Assembly: GCF_902499125.1 (NCBI RefSeq)
Contig: NZ_CABVPX010000004.1
Span: 1 to 64,000 of the forward strand
DNA length: 64,000 nucleotides
Direction: 5' to 3'
Source: Burkholderia arboris
GTDB lineage: Bacteria > Pseudomonadota > Gammaproteobacteria > Burkholderiales > Burkholderiaceae
Under the pieces are notes generated by a model that saw only the letters and a list, made by a program, of their open reading frames with translations, ran no database searches and was not told the origin of the DNA. Position 1 is the stretch's first letter, and each line of letters opens with the position of its first letter. Below, piece after piece: positions 16,302-25,753 of this stretch. Both the position numbers and the translations under genes were made by a program.

Positions 16302-17726
16302 TCACGCGGCGCGTGACACCACCGCCTCCTTCACCGCCACCGGCAGCCGGATCGTCACGACCAGCCCGCCGCCTGCCGCATCGGCAAGGGTGACGCTGCC
16401 CTGATGCACGCGTGCGATTTCCCGCACGATCGACAGCCCGAGCCCCGTTCCTTCGACCGTCTGCGTCTTGCTGCCGCGATGAAAGCGCTCGAACACGGCA
16501 TCGCGTTCGTCCATCGGGATGCCCGGCCCGTTGTCGATCACGTCGAGCCGCGCCTGCTCGCCGTCGCGCGACACGCGCACCGTGATCACCGCATGGTCAC
16601 CCGCATAACGGATCGCGTTGTCGATCAGGTTGCCGATCATCTCGCCGAGCAGGTCGGACTGCCCGTGCACGTCGACGTCGGTCTCGTGCTCGAAGCCGAG
16701 ATCGATGTCGCGCGCACGCGCGACGGGCGACCAGTCGAGCGTCACGCTGCGCGCGAGCCGGTGCAGCGCGACCGGCTTGTGCGCGACCGCATGGCCGCTG
16801 TCCGAATCGAGCCGCGACAGCGACAGCAGTTGCTGGACGATCTTCGCCGCCTGCCGCACCGCACCGTTCGCGCGCCGCAGGTGCCCGTTCGCGCGCGGCT
16901 GCTCGTCGGGCCGCAGCGCGAGCTCGACGCCGGCCTGCACGGCCGCGAGCGGCGTCTTCAACTGATGCGCCGCATCGGCGAAGAAGCGGCGCCGGGCAAC
17001 CTGCATCCGCTGTGTGCGACCGATGTACTGGTTGATCGAATCGACGAGCGGCGCCAGCTCGCTCGGCATCGCGCCGGTGTCGAGCGGCGTCGTGTCGTCC
17101 TCGCTGCGGGCGGCGACGGTGGCCGACAGCCGGTTCAGCGGCCGCAGCCCGCGCCCGACACCGAGCCACACGATTCCGAGCGCGAGCACGACGAGCAGCC
17201 CTTCCTGCAGCAGCGACCCGATCAGGATCTCGCGTGCGAGCGCCTGGCGCGCCTCGATCGTCTCGCCGACCATCACCCACACGATGCGCGACTGCGCGGT
17301 CGGCACGTCGTGCACCGGGATGCGCAGCGCGGCCATCCGCAACTGTTCGCCGCGATAGACGACGTCATAGTAGCGCGTGACGAACAGCGCGCCGTCGCCC
17401 GCGTCGCGCCCCTGCGGCAACGGCAGGTCCGGATAGCCGGTGATCGTGTGGCCGTTGTCTTCGCGGATCAGGTAGTAGATCTTGCCGCCGTCGCTCGATT
17501 CGAGCATTTCGAGCGCGAGATACGGCAGGTCGACCTCGATCTCGCCGTCGTTGAGGCGCACGCCTTCGCGGATCGACTTCAGCGACGACGACAGCGTGCG
17601 GTCGAACGCGACGTGCGCGGCGCTCATCGCGCGCTGGTACGTCAGCCACGAGTCGAGCGCGAGCAGCCCGAGCAGCGGCAGCAGCAGCCACAGCGCGACC
17701 TGCGCGCGCAGGTTCGGGCGGGTCAT
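16302..17726 (-). CDS. Sensor histidine kinase, TctE-like
   Basis: 474 aa inner-membrane kinase. A first transmembrane helix is at residues 9-27, a periplasmic sensor domain covers about 30-170, and a second helix is about 173-192. A HAMP-like linker leads to the H-box DAAHQLKTPLAAVQ with phospho-acceptor His254, then the N-box EMIGNLIDNAIRYA, G1 DNGPGIP and G2 GTGLGLSIV. It overlaps the response-regulator stop by 4 bases, a translationally coupled pair. The TctE-type sensor domain and the porin/ABC genes to the right suggest control of carboxylate-like substrate uptake (inference). Confidence 0.92.
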   Translation of the reverse strand: MTRPNLRAQVALWLLLPLLGLLALDSWLTYQRAMSAAHVAFDRTLSSSLKSIREGVRLNDGEIEVDLPYLALEMLESSDGGKIYYLIREDNGHTITGYPDLPLPQGRDAGDGALFVTRYYDVVYRGEQLRMAALRIPVHDVPTAQSRIVWVMVGETIEARQALAREILIGSLLQEGLLVVLALGIVWLGVGRGLRPLNRLSATVAARSEDDTTPLDTGAMPSELAPLVDSINQYIGRTQRMQVARRRFFADAAHQLKTPLAAVQAGVELALRPDEQPRANGHLRRANGAVRQAAKIVQQLLSLSRLDSDSGHAVAHKPVALHRLARSVTLDWSPVARARDIDLGFEHETDVDVHGQSDLLGEMIGNLIDNAIRYAGDHAVITVRVSRDGEQARLDVIDNGPGIPMDERDAVFERFHRGSKTQTVEGTGLGLSIVREIARVHQGSVTLADAAGGGLVVTIRLPVAVKEAVVSRAA

Positions 17727-18403
17727 TCAGCGCGCTCCACCTTCGCTTCGAGCAAGTAGCCCAAGCCGCGCAACGTGACGATCGCGACGCCCGTGTTCTC
17801 CAGCTTCTTGCGCAACCGGTACACGTAGATCTCGATCGCATCGGCATTGACCGACTCGTCGAGCCCGAAGATCTTCTCCGACAGCGTGTCCTTGTTGATC
17901 GCGCGGCCGTTGCGCAGGATCAGCACCTCGAGCACCGAGCGCTCGCGCGGCGTGAGCGACAGCGGCTCGCCCGCGAGGTGAAAGCTGCGGTCGATACTGT
18001 CATACAAAAGCGGCCCGCATTCGACGCGCGAATGCTCGTGGCCGAGGCTGCGCCGGATCAGCGCGCGGGCGCGCGCCTCCAGCTCCGTCAGCTCGAACGG
18101 CTTCGCGAGATAGTCATCGGCGCCGAGATCGAGCCCCTTCACGCGGTCCTCGACCGACCCGTGTGCGGTGAGGATCAGCACCGGCACCGGGTTGCGGCGC
18201 GCGCGCAGCCGCCGCAGCACCTCCAGCCCGTCGAGCTTGGGGAGCCCGAGATCGAGGATCACCAGCGCGTAATCCTGCGTGCGCAGCACGTGGTCCGCCG
18301 CCTCGCCGTCCGCCATGTGATCGACCGCGAAGCGCGCGGCGCTCAGCGCGTCGCTCAGCGACTGGGCGAGGTTCGGATTGTCTTCGACGAGCAGCACACG
18401 CAT
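17723..18403 (-). CDS. OmpR-family response regulator, TctD-like
   Basis: 226 aa. The receiver domain carries the acidic pair ED at residues 7-8, phospho-acceptor Asp51 (LDLGLPKLDG), Thr79 and Lys101 (YLAKPF). The C-terminal winged helix begins around residue 125 and includes LTPRERSVLEVL and the recognition part DAIEIYVYRLRKKLE. It is the first gene of the pair with the downstream kinase. It is the cognate regulator by position and overlap. Confidence 0.93.
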   Translation of the reverse strand: MRVLLVEDNPNLAQSLSDALSAARFAVDHMADGEAADHVLRTQDYALVILDLGLPKLDGLEVLRRLRARRNPVPVLILTAHGSVEDRVKGLDLGADDYLAKPFELTELEARARALIRRSLGHEHSRVECGPLLYDSIDRSFHLAGEPLSLTPRERSVLEVLILRNGRAINKDTLSEKIFGLDESVNADAIEIYVYRLRKKLENTGVAIVTLRGLGYLLEAKVERAE

Positions 18404-18527
18404 GGGGATTCCGGTAAGGTCAGCGACAGGCCGCTACATTACATGATCCTTTCCATGCCGACGCCTCGCGGAAACACGGGTTGCGCGGGTGCCGCCAAGC
18501 CGCCGCGCGCGGCCCCGACGCTGCGGC

Positions 18528-19763
18528 TCAGCGCTCGGCGGCGGAACGGTTGCCCGTCGCGAATCGCGCCTTGCCGACCCCGCTCCGTTCGCGAAAACCG
18601 ACCACCACCGCCAGGAACGCGACGCTCGCGCCGACCGTGACGACGATCATCGGGTGCGGCGTACCGTCCGACAACCACGCCAGTACGCCGCCGCACGCGG
18701 CCGTGATCCCCATCTGGATAAAGAAGAACAGCCCCGACGCCGTGCCGGCGATTTTCGTGTACGGCTGCATCACCGCGAACTGGCAGGCCGGGATCGCGAT
18801 CCCGACGGCGATCATCACGACGAACATCGGCACGACGAGGGCCGTGACCGCCATCGGCGCGACCGCGCCGCCGATCCACAGCACGGCGGCGCCGGCCAGA
18901 TTGACGGCTGCCGCCGCCGCGATCACGGCATCGGCGTTCCAGCGCCTGCTGGTCCGCGCGAACGCGCTCGAGCCGATCAGGTAGCCGAGCACGGTCACGC
19001 CGAAAATCGCCGCATAGACCGGGCCGGACACGCCGATTTGCCGCTGGAACAGCGTCGACGATTCCGCGATGAACGGATAGTACGTGCAGTAAACGAAGCT
19101 GATCGCCAGCGAGTAACGCAGGAAACGGCGTTCGCGCAGCAGGCCCGCGTAGATCCGCACGAGCCCGGGGCCGGCCTGCGGCCCCGCATCGCGCTCGCGG
19201 GTCTCGGGCAGGTAACGCAGCACCATCGCGGTTGCGACCAGCCCGCCCGCCGCGAGCCACCCGAACACCCCGCGCCAGCCGAGCCACTCGGCAATGGCGC
19301 TGCCTGCCAGCGGCGCGACCACCGGCGACAGCGCCATGCCGGCCGAAATGTGGCCGAGCATCGTGGCCTGCGTCGCGGCCGGAAAGCGCTCGCGCACGAT
19401 CACGCGCCCGATCACGGTGCCGCTGCAGCCGCCCAGCGCCTGGAGCACGCGCGCGGCGATCAGCGCCGGGATGCTGGTCGACAGCGCGCAGGCGACACTC
19501 GCGACGACGTACAGGCCCAGGCCGCCGAGCAGCACGGGACGGCGGCCGTAGCGGTCGGACAATGGCCCTGACACCAGCATCGACAGTGCATAGCCGACCA
19601 TGTAGAGGGTCAGCGTCAGCTGCAATTGGGCGTCGGTGCCATGCAGCGCGTCCGCCATCGCGGGCAGCGACGGCAGATACGCATCGATCGTGACGCGCGG
19701 CAGGCACACGACGAGCATCAACAGGAACAGCCAGCCCCATTGGGCCAAGGAACGCGTCTTCAT
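18528..19763 (-). CDS. Bcr/CflA-type MFS drug resistance transporter
   Basis: 411 aa with about 12 predicted membrane helices. The signature between helices 2 and 3 is SGPLSDRYGRRPVLLGG, and motif C-like LQALGGCSGTVIGRVIVRERF follows, typical of the DHA1 Bcr/CflA exporters that pump bicyclomycin, chloramphenicol or sulfonamides. The start at MKTRSLAQWGWLFLL places helix 1 directly at the N-terminus. It is divergent from a MocR regulator with 102 bp between starts, a common exporter/regulator arrangement. The substrate is unknown. Confidence 0.9.
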   Translation of the reverse strand: MKTRSLAQWGWLFLLMLVVCLPRVTIDAYLPSLPAMADALHGTDAQLQLTLTLYMVGYALSMLVSGPLSDRYGRRPVLLGGLGLYVVASVACALSTSIPALIAARVLQALGGCSGTVIGRVIVRERFPAATQATMLGHISAGMALSPVVAPLAGSAIAEWLGWRGVFGWLAAGGLVATAMVLRYLPETRERDAGPQAGPGLVRIYAGLLRERRFLRYSLAISFVYCTYYPFIAESSTLFQRQIGVSGPVYAAIFGVTVLGYLIGSSAFARTSRRWNADAVIAAAAAVNLAGAAVLWIGGAVAPMAVTALVVPMFVVMIAVGIAIPACQFAVMQPYTKIAGTASGLFFFIQMGITAACGGVLAWLSDGTPHPMIVVTVGASVAFLAVVVGFRERSGVGKARFATGNRSAAER

Positions 19764-19865
19764 GCGATAAGTCCGTTTCAGTCCGGATGGATGGGATCGA
19801 TCGCAATTTATGAGGAAAGTGATATAAGCTGAAGGGCCATTAAATCCACCATTGACTGGACCACT
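19764..19865. promoter_or_regulatory. Divergent promoter between MFS exporter and MocR regulator
   Basis: The 102-bp spacer is AT-rich in its centre (ATTTATGAGGAAAGTGATAT). Near the regulator start it holds CCATT twice (CCATTAAATCCACCATTGAC) followed by TGGACCACT. MocR proteins often bind short direct repeats; these are candidates only. Confidence 0.35.
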
Positions 19866-21341
19866 ATGCCGCGAGGCAAAGCCGCGATTCCGCTTGATCT
19901 GCCGCGCCCCGCCGGGTTGTCGGCCGGCAGTCCGCAATCGAAACAGGAGTGCATCGCCGACACGATTCGCGATGCGATCCTGAAGCGCCTGCTGCCCGGC
20001 GACAGCCCGCTGCCGTCCAGCCGGACGCTGGCCGCGCGCTGGGACATCGCGCGCGGCACCGTCGAAGCGGCTTACGACATCCTGTGCGCCGAGGGCTACA
20101 TTGCGCGCACGCAAGGGTCCGGAACGCGGGTCTGCGCGGTGGTGCCGGACAGCTATCTGCGCGCGGCCGCGCAGTCGCGCGACGGCACCCCGCGCGTCAC
20201 CGCGGAGTCCGTCGCGCCGACCGCCGCCGAGCCCGAACATGGCGTGCGCCCGGGCGTCCCGTTCGTCGCGCGGCTCGCCGATCCCGGCCTGATGCCGATG
20301 CAGCAATGGAAGAAGGCACTCGGCGCGAGCCTGCTCGCCGCGACGGCTGACGACCTCGGGGCGACGCCGGCACAAGGCGTCGAGGGCCTGCGCAGCGAAA
20401 TTGCCGCGTACCTGCGGGAATACCGCGGCATCCCGTGCGAAGCCGGCGACATTTTCATCACGACCGGCATCCGGAACGCGATCGATCTCGTCGCGCGCAC
20501 GCTGCTCACGCCCGGCTCGACGGTCCTGATGGAAGATCCCGGCTACGCGTCGGCCTGGCAGATTTTCACGATCGCGGGGGCGACCGTGATCGACGTGCCG
20601 GTCGATCGCGAGGGGATCGACGCCGCGGCGCTGGACCGCTATCCCGATGCGTGTGCCGCTTACGTGACACCGGCCCATCAGGCGCCGCTCGGCATCACGA
20701 TGTCGGTATCGCGCCGCCTCGAGCTGCTCGACCGGGCGCAGCGCCACCGCACGTGGATCATCGAAGACGACTACGACGGCGAATTCAGCTACCAGACCGC
20801 CCCGCTGCCCGCGCTGAAATCGCTCGACGCGTGCGACCGCGTGATCTACTGCGGCTCGTTCAACAAGACGCTGTTTTCGGGGCTGCGTATCGGCTTCATG
20901 GTCGTGCCGGAAGCATTGCGGCCGGCGCTGTCGGCCGTGTGGCACGCGACTGCGCGCGCGGTCGGCGTGGCACCCCAGCTGGCGCTCGCCCGCTTCATCG
21001 CAAACGGCGATTTTGCGAAGCACCTGCGCGCCGCCCGCCATGCGTACCGCCAGCGTCGCGACATCGTGCTCGACCAGTTGGCGAAGCACGCCGGCGGGCG
21101 CTACACGGTGTCCGGCGAGCACGCGGGCTTTCATTTCGTGCTGTGGCTGCCGCCCGGGATCGACGACGCGACCTGTGTCGCACAGGCCCGCGCGGCCGGC
21201 GTCGCGTTGCAGCCGATCCGCGAATTCTGTCGCAGCGCCCGGCGCGAAGCGGGCGTCGTCGTCGGGTATTCCGCGCTGACCGCCGCGCACGCGCGGCATG
21301 GCGGCCGCCTCCTCGGCAAGCTGCTGGCCGCCGCCGCGTAG
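19866..21341 (+). CDS. MocR/PdxR-family regulator (GntR HTH fused to aminotransferase fold)
   Basis: 491 aa chimera. The N-terminal GntR winged HTH spans about residues 25-95 (ADTIRDAILKRLLPGDSPLPSSRTLAARWDIARGTVEAAYDIL, read in parts). A fold-type I aminotransferase domain follows from about residue 130. The PLP lysine is probably in GSFNKTLFSGLRIGFMVV, with IIEDDYDGEF and AYVTPAHQAPLG also conserved. Such proteins use PLP or an external aldimine as effector rather than catalysing transamination. It is divergent from the Bcr/CflA exporter, its likely target. Confidence 0.92.
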   Translation: MPRGKAAIPLDLPRPAGLSAGSPQSKQECIADTIRDAILKRLLPGDSPLPSSRTLAARWDIARGTVEAAYDILCAEGYIARTQGSGTRVCAVVPDSYLRAAAQSRDGTPRVTAESVAPTAAEPEHGVRPGVPFVARLADPGLMPMQQWKKALGASLLAATADDLGATPAQGVEGLRSEIAAYLREYRGIPCEAGDIFITTGIRNAIDLVARTLLTPGSTVLMEDPGYASAWQIFTIAGATVIDVPVDREGIDAAALDRYPDACAAYVTPAHQAPLGITMSVSRRLELLDRAQRHRTWIIEDDYDGEFSYQTAPLPALKSLDACDRVIYCGSFNKTLFSGLRIGFMVVPEALRPALSAVWHATARAVGVAPQLALARFIANGDFAKHLRAARHAYRQRRDIVLDQLAKHAGGRYTVSGEHAGFHFVLWLPPGIDDATCVAQARAAGVALQPIREFCRSARREAGVVVGYSALTAAHARHGGRLLGKLLAAAA

Positions 21342-21560
21342 CCCGCCGCCAACAAGGGCGTCCGCGCCCGCCTGCGCACCGCTTTCTTCCCCTGTCGAAC
21401 CGTGCCGCGCGCCGCGAAACCCGCGGCCGCCGCCGCTTCGACCTCGGGAAATCCATGACACAAACGACACGATTGTGAACCGGAATGAAAGCAGGCTGAA
21501 AGTGCCTCGCAATTAACATCCGCGTCACTCGAACAACACTATGCGTAACTGGAGGAAGAC

Positions 21561-22661
21561 ATGCCGTTTGCACCGAAGCACCTCGCCGCCGCGCTGGCGA
21601 TCGTCCTGGGCACTGCCGCCGGCAGCGCCGTCGCGCAGGTTCCGGCCGGGTATCCGGGTAACTACCAGGGCGTGATCGACGCCGCGAAGAAGGAAGGCAA
21701 GCTGATCGTCTACTCGACGACCGACACGGGCCTCGTGCGTCCGCTGCTCAAGGACTTCGAAAGCCTGTACGGCGTGAAGGTCGAGTACAACGACATGAAC
21801 AGCACCGAGCTGTACAACCGCTACATCAGCGAGAACGCGGCAAGCAGCACCAGCGCCGACGTGCTGTGGAGCTCGGCGATGGACCTGCAGGTGAAGCTCG
21901 TCAACGACGGCCTGATGGCGTCGTACGATTCGCCCGAAAGCCCGAACGTGCCGCAATGGGCGCAGTACCAGAAGCAGGCGTACGGCACGACGTTCGAGCC
22001 GCTCGCGATCGTCTACAACAAGCGCCTGATCCCCGAGAACGAAGTGCCGACGACGCGCGCCGACCTGATCAAGCTGCTCACCACGCAGGCCGACAAGTTC
22101 AAGGGCAAGGTCACGACCTACGACATCGAGAAATCGGGCGTCGGCTTCAACTACCTGACGCAGGACGCGCACGTGAACGAGAAGGTCACGTGGGAGCTCG
22201 TGAAGGCGATCGGCGCGACCGGCCCGAAGCTGCAGTCGAGCACCGGCGCGATGATGGAACGCATCTCGTCGGGCGAGAACCTGATCGGCTACAACATCAT
22301 CGGTTCGTATGCCTATGCGAAGGCGAAGAAGGACAAGTCGATCGGCTACGTGTTTCCGAAGGACTACACGCAGGTCGTGAGCCGCCTCGCCACCGTGTCG
22401 AAGAAGGCGAAGAACCCGAACGCCGCGAAGCTGTGGGTCGACTACCTGCTGTCGAAGCGCGGCCAGACGCTGATCGCGAACCAGGCGAACCTGTACGCGA
22501 TCCGCGCGGACGTGAGCGGCGAAACGTCGGCCGCCAGCCTCACGAAGGAACTCGGCGATTCGCTGAAGCCGATCCAGATCGGCACCGGCCTGCTCGTCTA
22601 TCTCGACCAGTCGAAACGCCTCGCCTTCCTGAAGCAATGGCAGCAGGCGATCAAGCGCTGA
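21561..22661 (+). CDS. ABC transporter substrate-binding protein (ferric/AfuA-like family 1)
   Basis: 366 aa with a Sec signal peptide (about 25 residues, ending AVAQ). The mature region has LIVYSTTDTGLVRPLLKDFE then YGVKVEYNDMNSTELYNRYI, typical of the Fbp/Afu and phosphonate/phosphoglycerate-type binding proteins. GGAGGAAGAC lies just before the ATG. The tyrosine pair that binds Fe(III) in true FbpA proteins is not clearly present in the usual YY form, although NLIGYNIIGSYAYAK is in that area, so the ligand may be an organic anion or phosphoester rather than iron. It opens a three-gene importer operon followed by a porin. Confidence 0.88.
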   Translation: MPFAPKHLAAALAIVLGTAAGSAVAQVPAGYPGNYQGVIDAAKKEGKLIVYSTTDTGLVRPLLKDFESLYGVKVEYNDMNSTELYNRYISENAASSTSADVLWSSAMDLQVKLVNDGLMASYDSPESPNVPQWAQYQKQAYGTTFEPLAIVYNKRLIPENEVPTTRADLIKLLTTQADKFKGKVTTYDIEKSGVGFNYLTQDAHVNEKVTWELVKAIGATGPKLQSSTGAMMERISSGENLIGYNIIGSYAYAKAKKDKSIGYVFPKDYTQVVSRLATVSKKAKNPNAAKLWVDYLLSKRGQTLIANQANLYAIRADVSGETSAASLTKELGDSLKPIQIGTGLLVYLDQSKRLAFLKQWQQAIKR

Positions 22662-22761
22662 TCCGCTGACTGCCGGCCGCCCGCCGCACATCGCGCGGGC
22701 GGCCCCTTCCCCTTACCGACTTCCTTGAGGCGGCCATCCGGATGGCCGCAGGGGCGAACTC

Positions 22762-24534
22762 ATGCTTTCAACCAGCACACGCGGCACGGCACCGGCCGTT
22801 CCACCCGCCACCGGCCCGCGCGACGCGATTCCCGCGCTGCCGGTCAACAGCCTGCAGCCGCTCGCCGGCATGCTGCGCTGGATCGTCGTCGCGGTACTGA
22901 CCATCGCGGTCGCACTGCCGCTCGGCTTCATCCTGTTCCAGAGCCTGCTGTCCGCGCCGTTCTTCGACGCGAACAAGACGCTCGGCATCGAAGGCTTCCG
23001 CTTCATCTTCAGCGATCCCGACTTCTGGTCGGCGGTGAAGAACTCGTTCATCATCGCCGGCGGGATGCTGTTCATCTCGATCCCGCTCGGCGGCATCCTC
23101 GCGTTCCTGATGGTGCGCACCGACCTGCCCGGCCGCCGCTGGCTCGAACCGCTGCTGCTCACGCCCGTGTTCGTGTCGCCGATGGTGCTCGCGTTCGGCT
23201 ACGTGGTCGCGGCCGGCCCGGTCGGCTTCTACTCGGTGTGGTTCAAGGAACTGTTCGGGGTGCAGAACGTGCCCTGGAACGTGTATTCGATCTTCGCGAT
23301 CACGGTCATCGTCGGCCTCACGCACGTGCCGCACGTGTACCTGTATTCGTCGGCCGCGCTGCGCAACCTCGGTTCGGACGTCGAGGAAGCCGCGCGAGTG
23401 ACGGGCGCCCGCCCGTTCCGCGTCGCACTCGACGTGAGCCTGCCGATGACGATGCCCGCACTGCTGTTCGCCGGCGTGCTCGTGTTCTTCCTCGGCTTCG
23501 AGGTATTCGGGCTGCCGCTCGTGCTCGGCGATCCGGAAGGCCACCTCGTGCTCGCGACCTACCTGTACAAGCTGACCAACAAGCTCGGCGTGCCGTCGTA
23601 TCACCTGATGGCCGCGGTCGCCGTGTGCATCGTCGCGATCACGTTCCCGCTCGTGCTGCTGCAGCGCCGCCTGCTGAAAACCGCGAACCGCTTCGTCACC
23701 GTGAAGGGCAAGGCCGGCCGCGCGACGGTGCTGCCGCTCGGCGTGTGGCGCTGGGTCGCGCTCGCGATCGTCGCGCTGTGGCTGATGCTGACCGTGATCG
23801 TGCCGATCTCCGGCATCGTGCTGCGCGCGTTCGTGACCAACTGGGGCGAAGGCGTCGCGCTCGCCGAGGTGCTGACGCTGTCGAACTTCGTCGAACTGTT
23901 CGAACAGGACAACCTGGTGCGCGCGATCGTCAACACGCTCGGCATCGGCGTGATCGGCGGCGCGCTCGCGATCGGCTTCTACTCGCTCGTCGCGTTCGCC
24001 GGCCACCGCCGCCCCGACTGGGCGACCAGGCTGCTCGACTACCTCGTGCTGCTGCCGCGCGCGGTGCCCGGCCTGCTCGCCGGCCTCGCGTTCCTGTGGA
24101 TCTTCCTGTTCGTGCCGGGCCTGCGCGAGCTGAAGAACTCGATGTGGAGCATCTGGATCGCGTACACGGTCGTGTGGCTCGCATACGGGATGCGCCTCAT
24201 CCAGAGCGCGCTGCTGCAGGTCGGCCCCGAGCTCGAGGAAGCCGGCCGCAGCGTCGGCGCGACGCGCAGCCGCGTATCGCTCGACGTGACGCTGCCGCTC
24301 GTGCGCTTCGGCCTGCTCGCCGCGTGGCTGCTGATCTTCATGATCTTCGAGCGCGAATACTCGACGGCCGTCTACCTGCTGTCGCCCGGCACCGAAGTGA
24401 TCGGCGCGCTGCTCGTGTCGCTGTGGGCGACCGGCGCCGTCGACCAGGTTGCCGCGCTTTCTGTCATCAACATCGCGATGGTCGGCGCCGGTCTCGGCGT
24501 GGCCCTGCGCTTCGGAGTGAAACTTCATGGATAA
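22762..24534 (+). CDS. ABC transporter permease, two fused membrane domains (FbpB/SfuB type)
   Basis: 590 aa containing two successive permease domains. Each carries its own EAA coupling loop: EEAARVTGARPFRVALDVSL in the first half and EEAGRSVGATRSRVSLDVTL in the second. About 12 hydrophobic segments are visible. The fused architecture is characteristic of ferric and related anion importers. It follows the binding protein by 100 bases and overlaps the ATPase by 8 bases. Confidence 0.9.
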   Translation: MLSTSTRGTAPAVPPATGPRDAIPALPVNSLQPLAGMLRWIVVAVLTIAVALPLGFILFQSLLSAPFFDANKTLGIEGFRFIFSDPDFWSAVKNSFIIAGGMLFISIPLGGILAFLMVRTDLPGRRWLEPLLLTPVFVSPMVLAFGYVVAAGPVGFYSVWFKELFGVQNVPWNVYSIFAITVIVGLTHVPHVYLYSSAALRNLGSDVEEAARVTGARPFRVALDVSLPMTMPALLFAGVLVFFLGFEVFGLPLVLGDPEGHLVLATYLYKLTNKLGVPSYHLMAAVAVCIVAITFPLVLLQRRLLKTANRFVTVKGKAGRATVLPLGVWRWVALAIVALWLMLTVIVPISGIVLRAFVTNWGEGVALAEVLTLSNFVELFEQDNLVRAIVNTLGIGVIGGALAIGFYSLVAFAGHRRPDWATRLLDYLVLLPRAVPGLLAGLAFLWIFLFVPGLRELKNSMWSIWIAYTVVWLAYGMRLIQSALLQVGPELEEAGRSVGATRSRVSLDVTLPLVRFGLLAAWLLIFMIFEREYSTAVYLLSPGTEVIGALLVSLWATGAVDQVAALSVINIAMVGAGLGVALRFGVKLHG

Positions 24535-25594
24535 GCTCATCGTCGACGACCTGCATCTCAGCTACGGCGCCAATCCGATCCTCAAGGGCGTGTCGTTCGA
24601 GCTGAAGGCCGGTGAAGTCGTGTGCCTGCTCGGCGCGTCGGGCAGCGGCAAGACCACGCTGCTGCGCGCGGTGGCCGGCCTCGAACAGCCGTCCGACGGC
24701 CGTATCCAGCTCGACGACCGCGTGTTCTTCGACGGCGCGCGGCGCGTCGACCTGCCCGTCGAGCAGCGCTCGCTCGGCCTCGTGTTCCAGTCGTACGCGC
24801 TGTGGCCGCACCGCACCGTCGCCGACAACGTCGGCTACGGGCTGAAGTTGCGCCGCGTCGCCCCGGCCGAACAGAAGCGCCGCGTGCAGAGCGCACTCGA
24901 CCAGCTCGGCCTCGGCCATCTCGCGGAACGCTTTCCGCACCAGTTGTCGGGCGGCCAGCAGCAGCGCGTCGCGATCGCACGCGCGCTCGTCTACAACCCG
25001 CCGGTGATCCTGCTCGACGAGCCGCTGTCGAACCTCGACGCGAAGCTGCGCGAGGAAGCGCGTGCGTGGCTGCGCGAGCTGATCGTGTCGCTCGGGCTGT
25101 CGGCCCTGTGCGTGACGCACGACCAGACCGAGGCGATGGCGATGTCCGACCGCATCCTGCTGCTGCGCAACGGCCGCATCGAGCAGGAAGGCACGCCGGC
25201 CGAGCTGTACGGCGCGCCGCGCTCGCTGTACACGGCCGAGTTCATGGGCAGCAACAACCGGATCGACGCGCGTGTCGCGGCGATCGACGGCGAATGCGTG
25301 ACGCTCGCCGGCGACGGCTGGGAGCTGCGCGCCCTCGCCCGCGACACGCTCGCGCCGGGCCAGGACGCGCAGGCCGTGATCCGTCTCGAACGCGTGCAGG
25401 TCACCGACGGCCCGGGCGCGAACCGGCTGCAGGCCGACCTCGTCACGTCGATGTATCTCGGCGACCGCTGGGAATACCTGTTCCATTGCGGCGACATGCG
25501 CCTGCGCGCATTCGGCCACGTACCGCGCGCGGCCGGCAAGCACTGGATCGAATTCCCGACCAACGACTGCTGGGCGTTCGCGAAAGCGGGCTGA
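24527..25594 (+). CDS. ABC transporter ATP-binding protein (FbpC/PotA type)
   Basis: 355 aa. Motifs are Walker [11 protein letters not shown]-loop [13 protein letters not shown], signature [15 protein letters not shown], Walker [12 protein letters not shown] and switch His in [10 protein letters not shown]. The C-terminal 120 residues form an OB/TOBE-like regulatory domain with [14 protein letters not shown]. It overlaps the permease gene. Forms a complete importer with the two upstream genes. Confidence 0.92.
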   Translation: MDKLIVDDLHLSYGANPILKGVSFELKAGEVVCLLGASGSGKTTLLRAVAGLEQPSDGRIQLDDRVFFDGARRVDLPVEQRSLGLVFQSYALWPHRTVADNVGYGLKLRRVAPAEQKRRVQSALDQLGLGHLAERFPHQLSGGQQQRVAIARALVYNPPVILLDEPLSNLDAKLREEARAWLRELIVSLGLSALCVTHDQTEAMAMSDRILLLRNGRIEQEGTPAELYGAPRSLYTAEFMGSNNRIDARVAAIDGECVTLAGDGWELRALARDTLAPGQDAQAVIRLERVQVTDGPGANRLQADLVTSMYLGDRWEYLFHCGDMRLRAFGHVPRAAGKHWIEFPTNDCWAFAKAG

Positions 25595-25668
25595 CCCGGT
25601 CGCGGCGGCCCACGTGCCGCCGCGCATGCACGCCGCGCGCATCCCGCCATGCGATGACACGCCTGTCC

Positions 25669-25692
25669 GGCGGACGCCTGGCCGCGTCCGCC
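25669..25692 (+). terminator. Perfect 9-bp hairpin between the importer and porin genes
   Basis: GGCGGACGC (25669-25677) and GCGTCCGCC (25684-25692) pair perfectly over a 6-nt loop. It may end or attenuate the ABC operon before the porin. No T-run follows, so partial read-through is possible. Confidence 0.45.
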
Positions 25693-25753
25693 GCGGCCGG
25701 TTGCGCGCCGCCCCCGTTTCACCCCACCCACAAGAAACAAGGAGACACCGTCA

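Noticed and set aside
21561-25594. Naming the importer as a ferric iron transporter (fbpABC)
   Set aside because: The architecture fits, but the Fe-binding tyrosine pair is not clear and the neighbouring porin and absence of iron-regulatory boxes do not support iron specifically.
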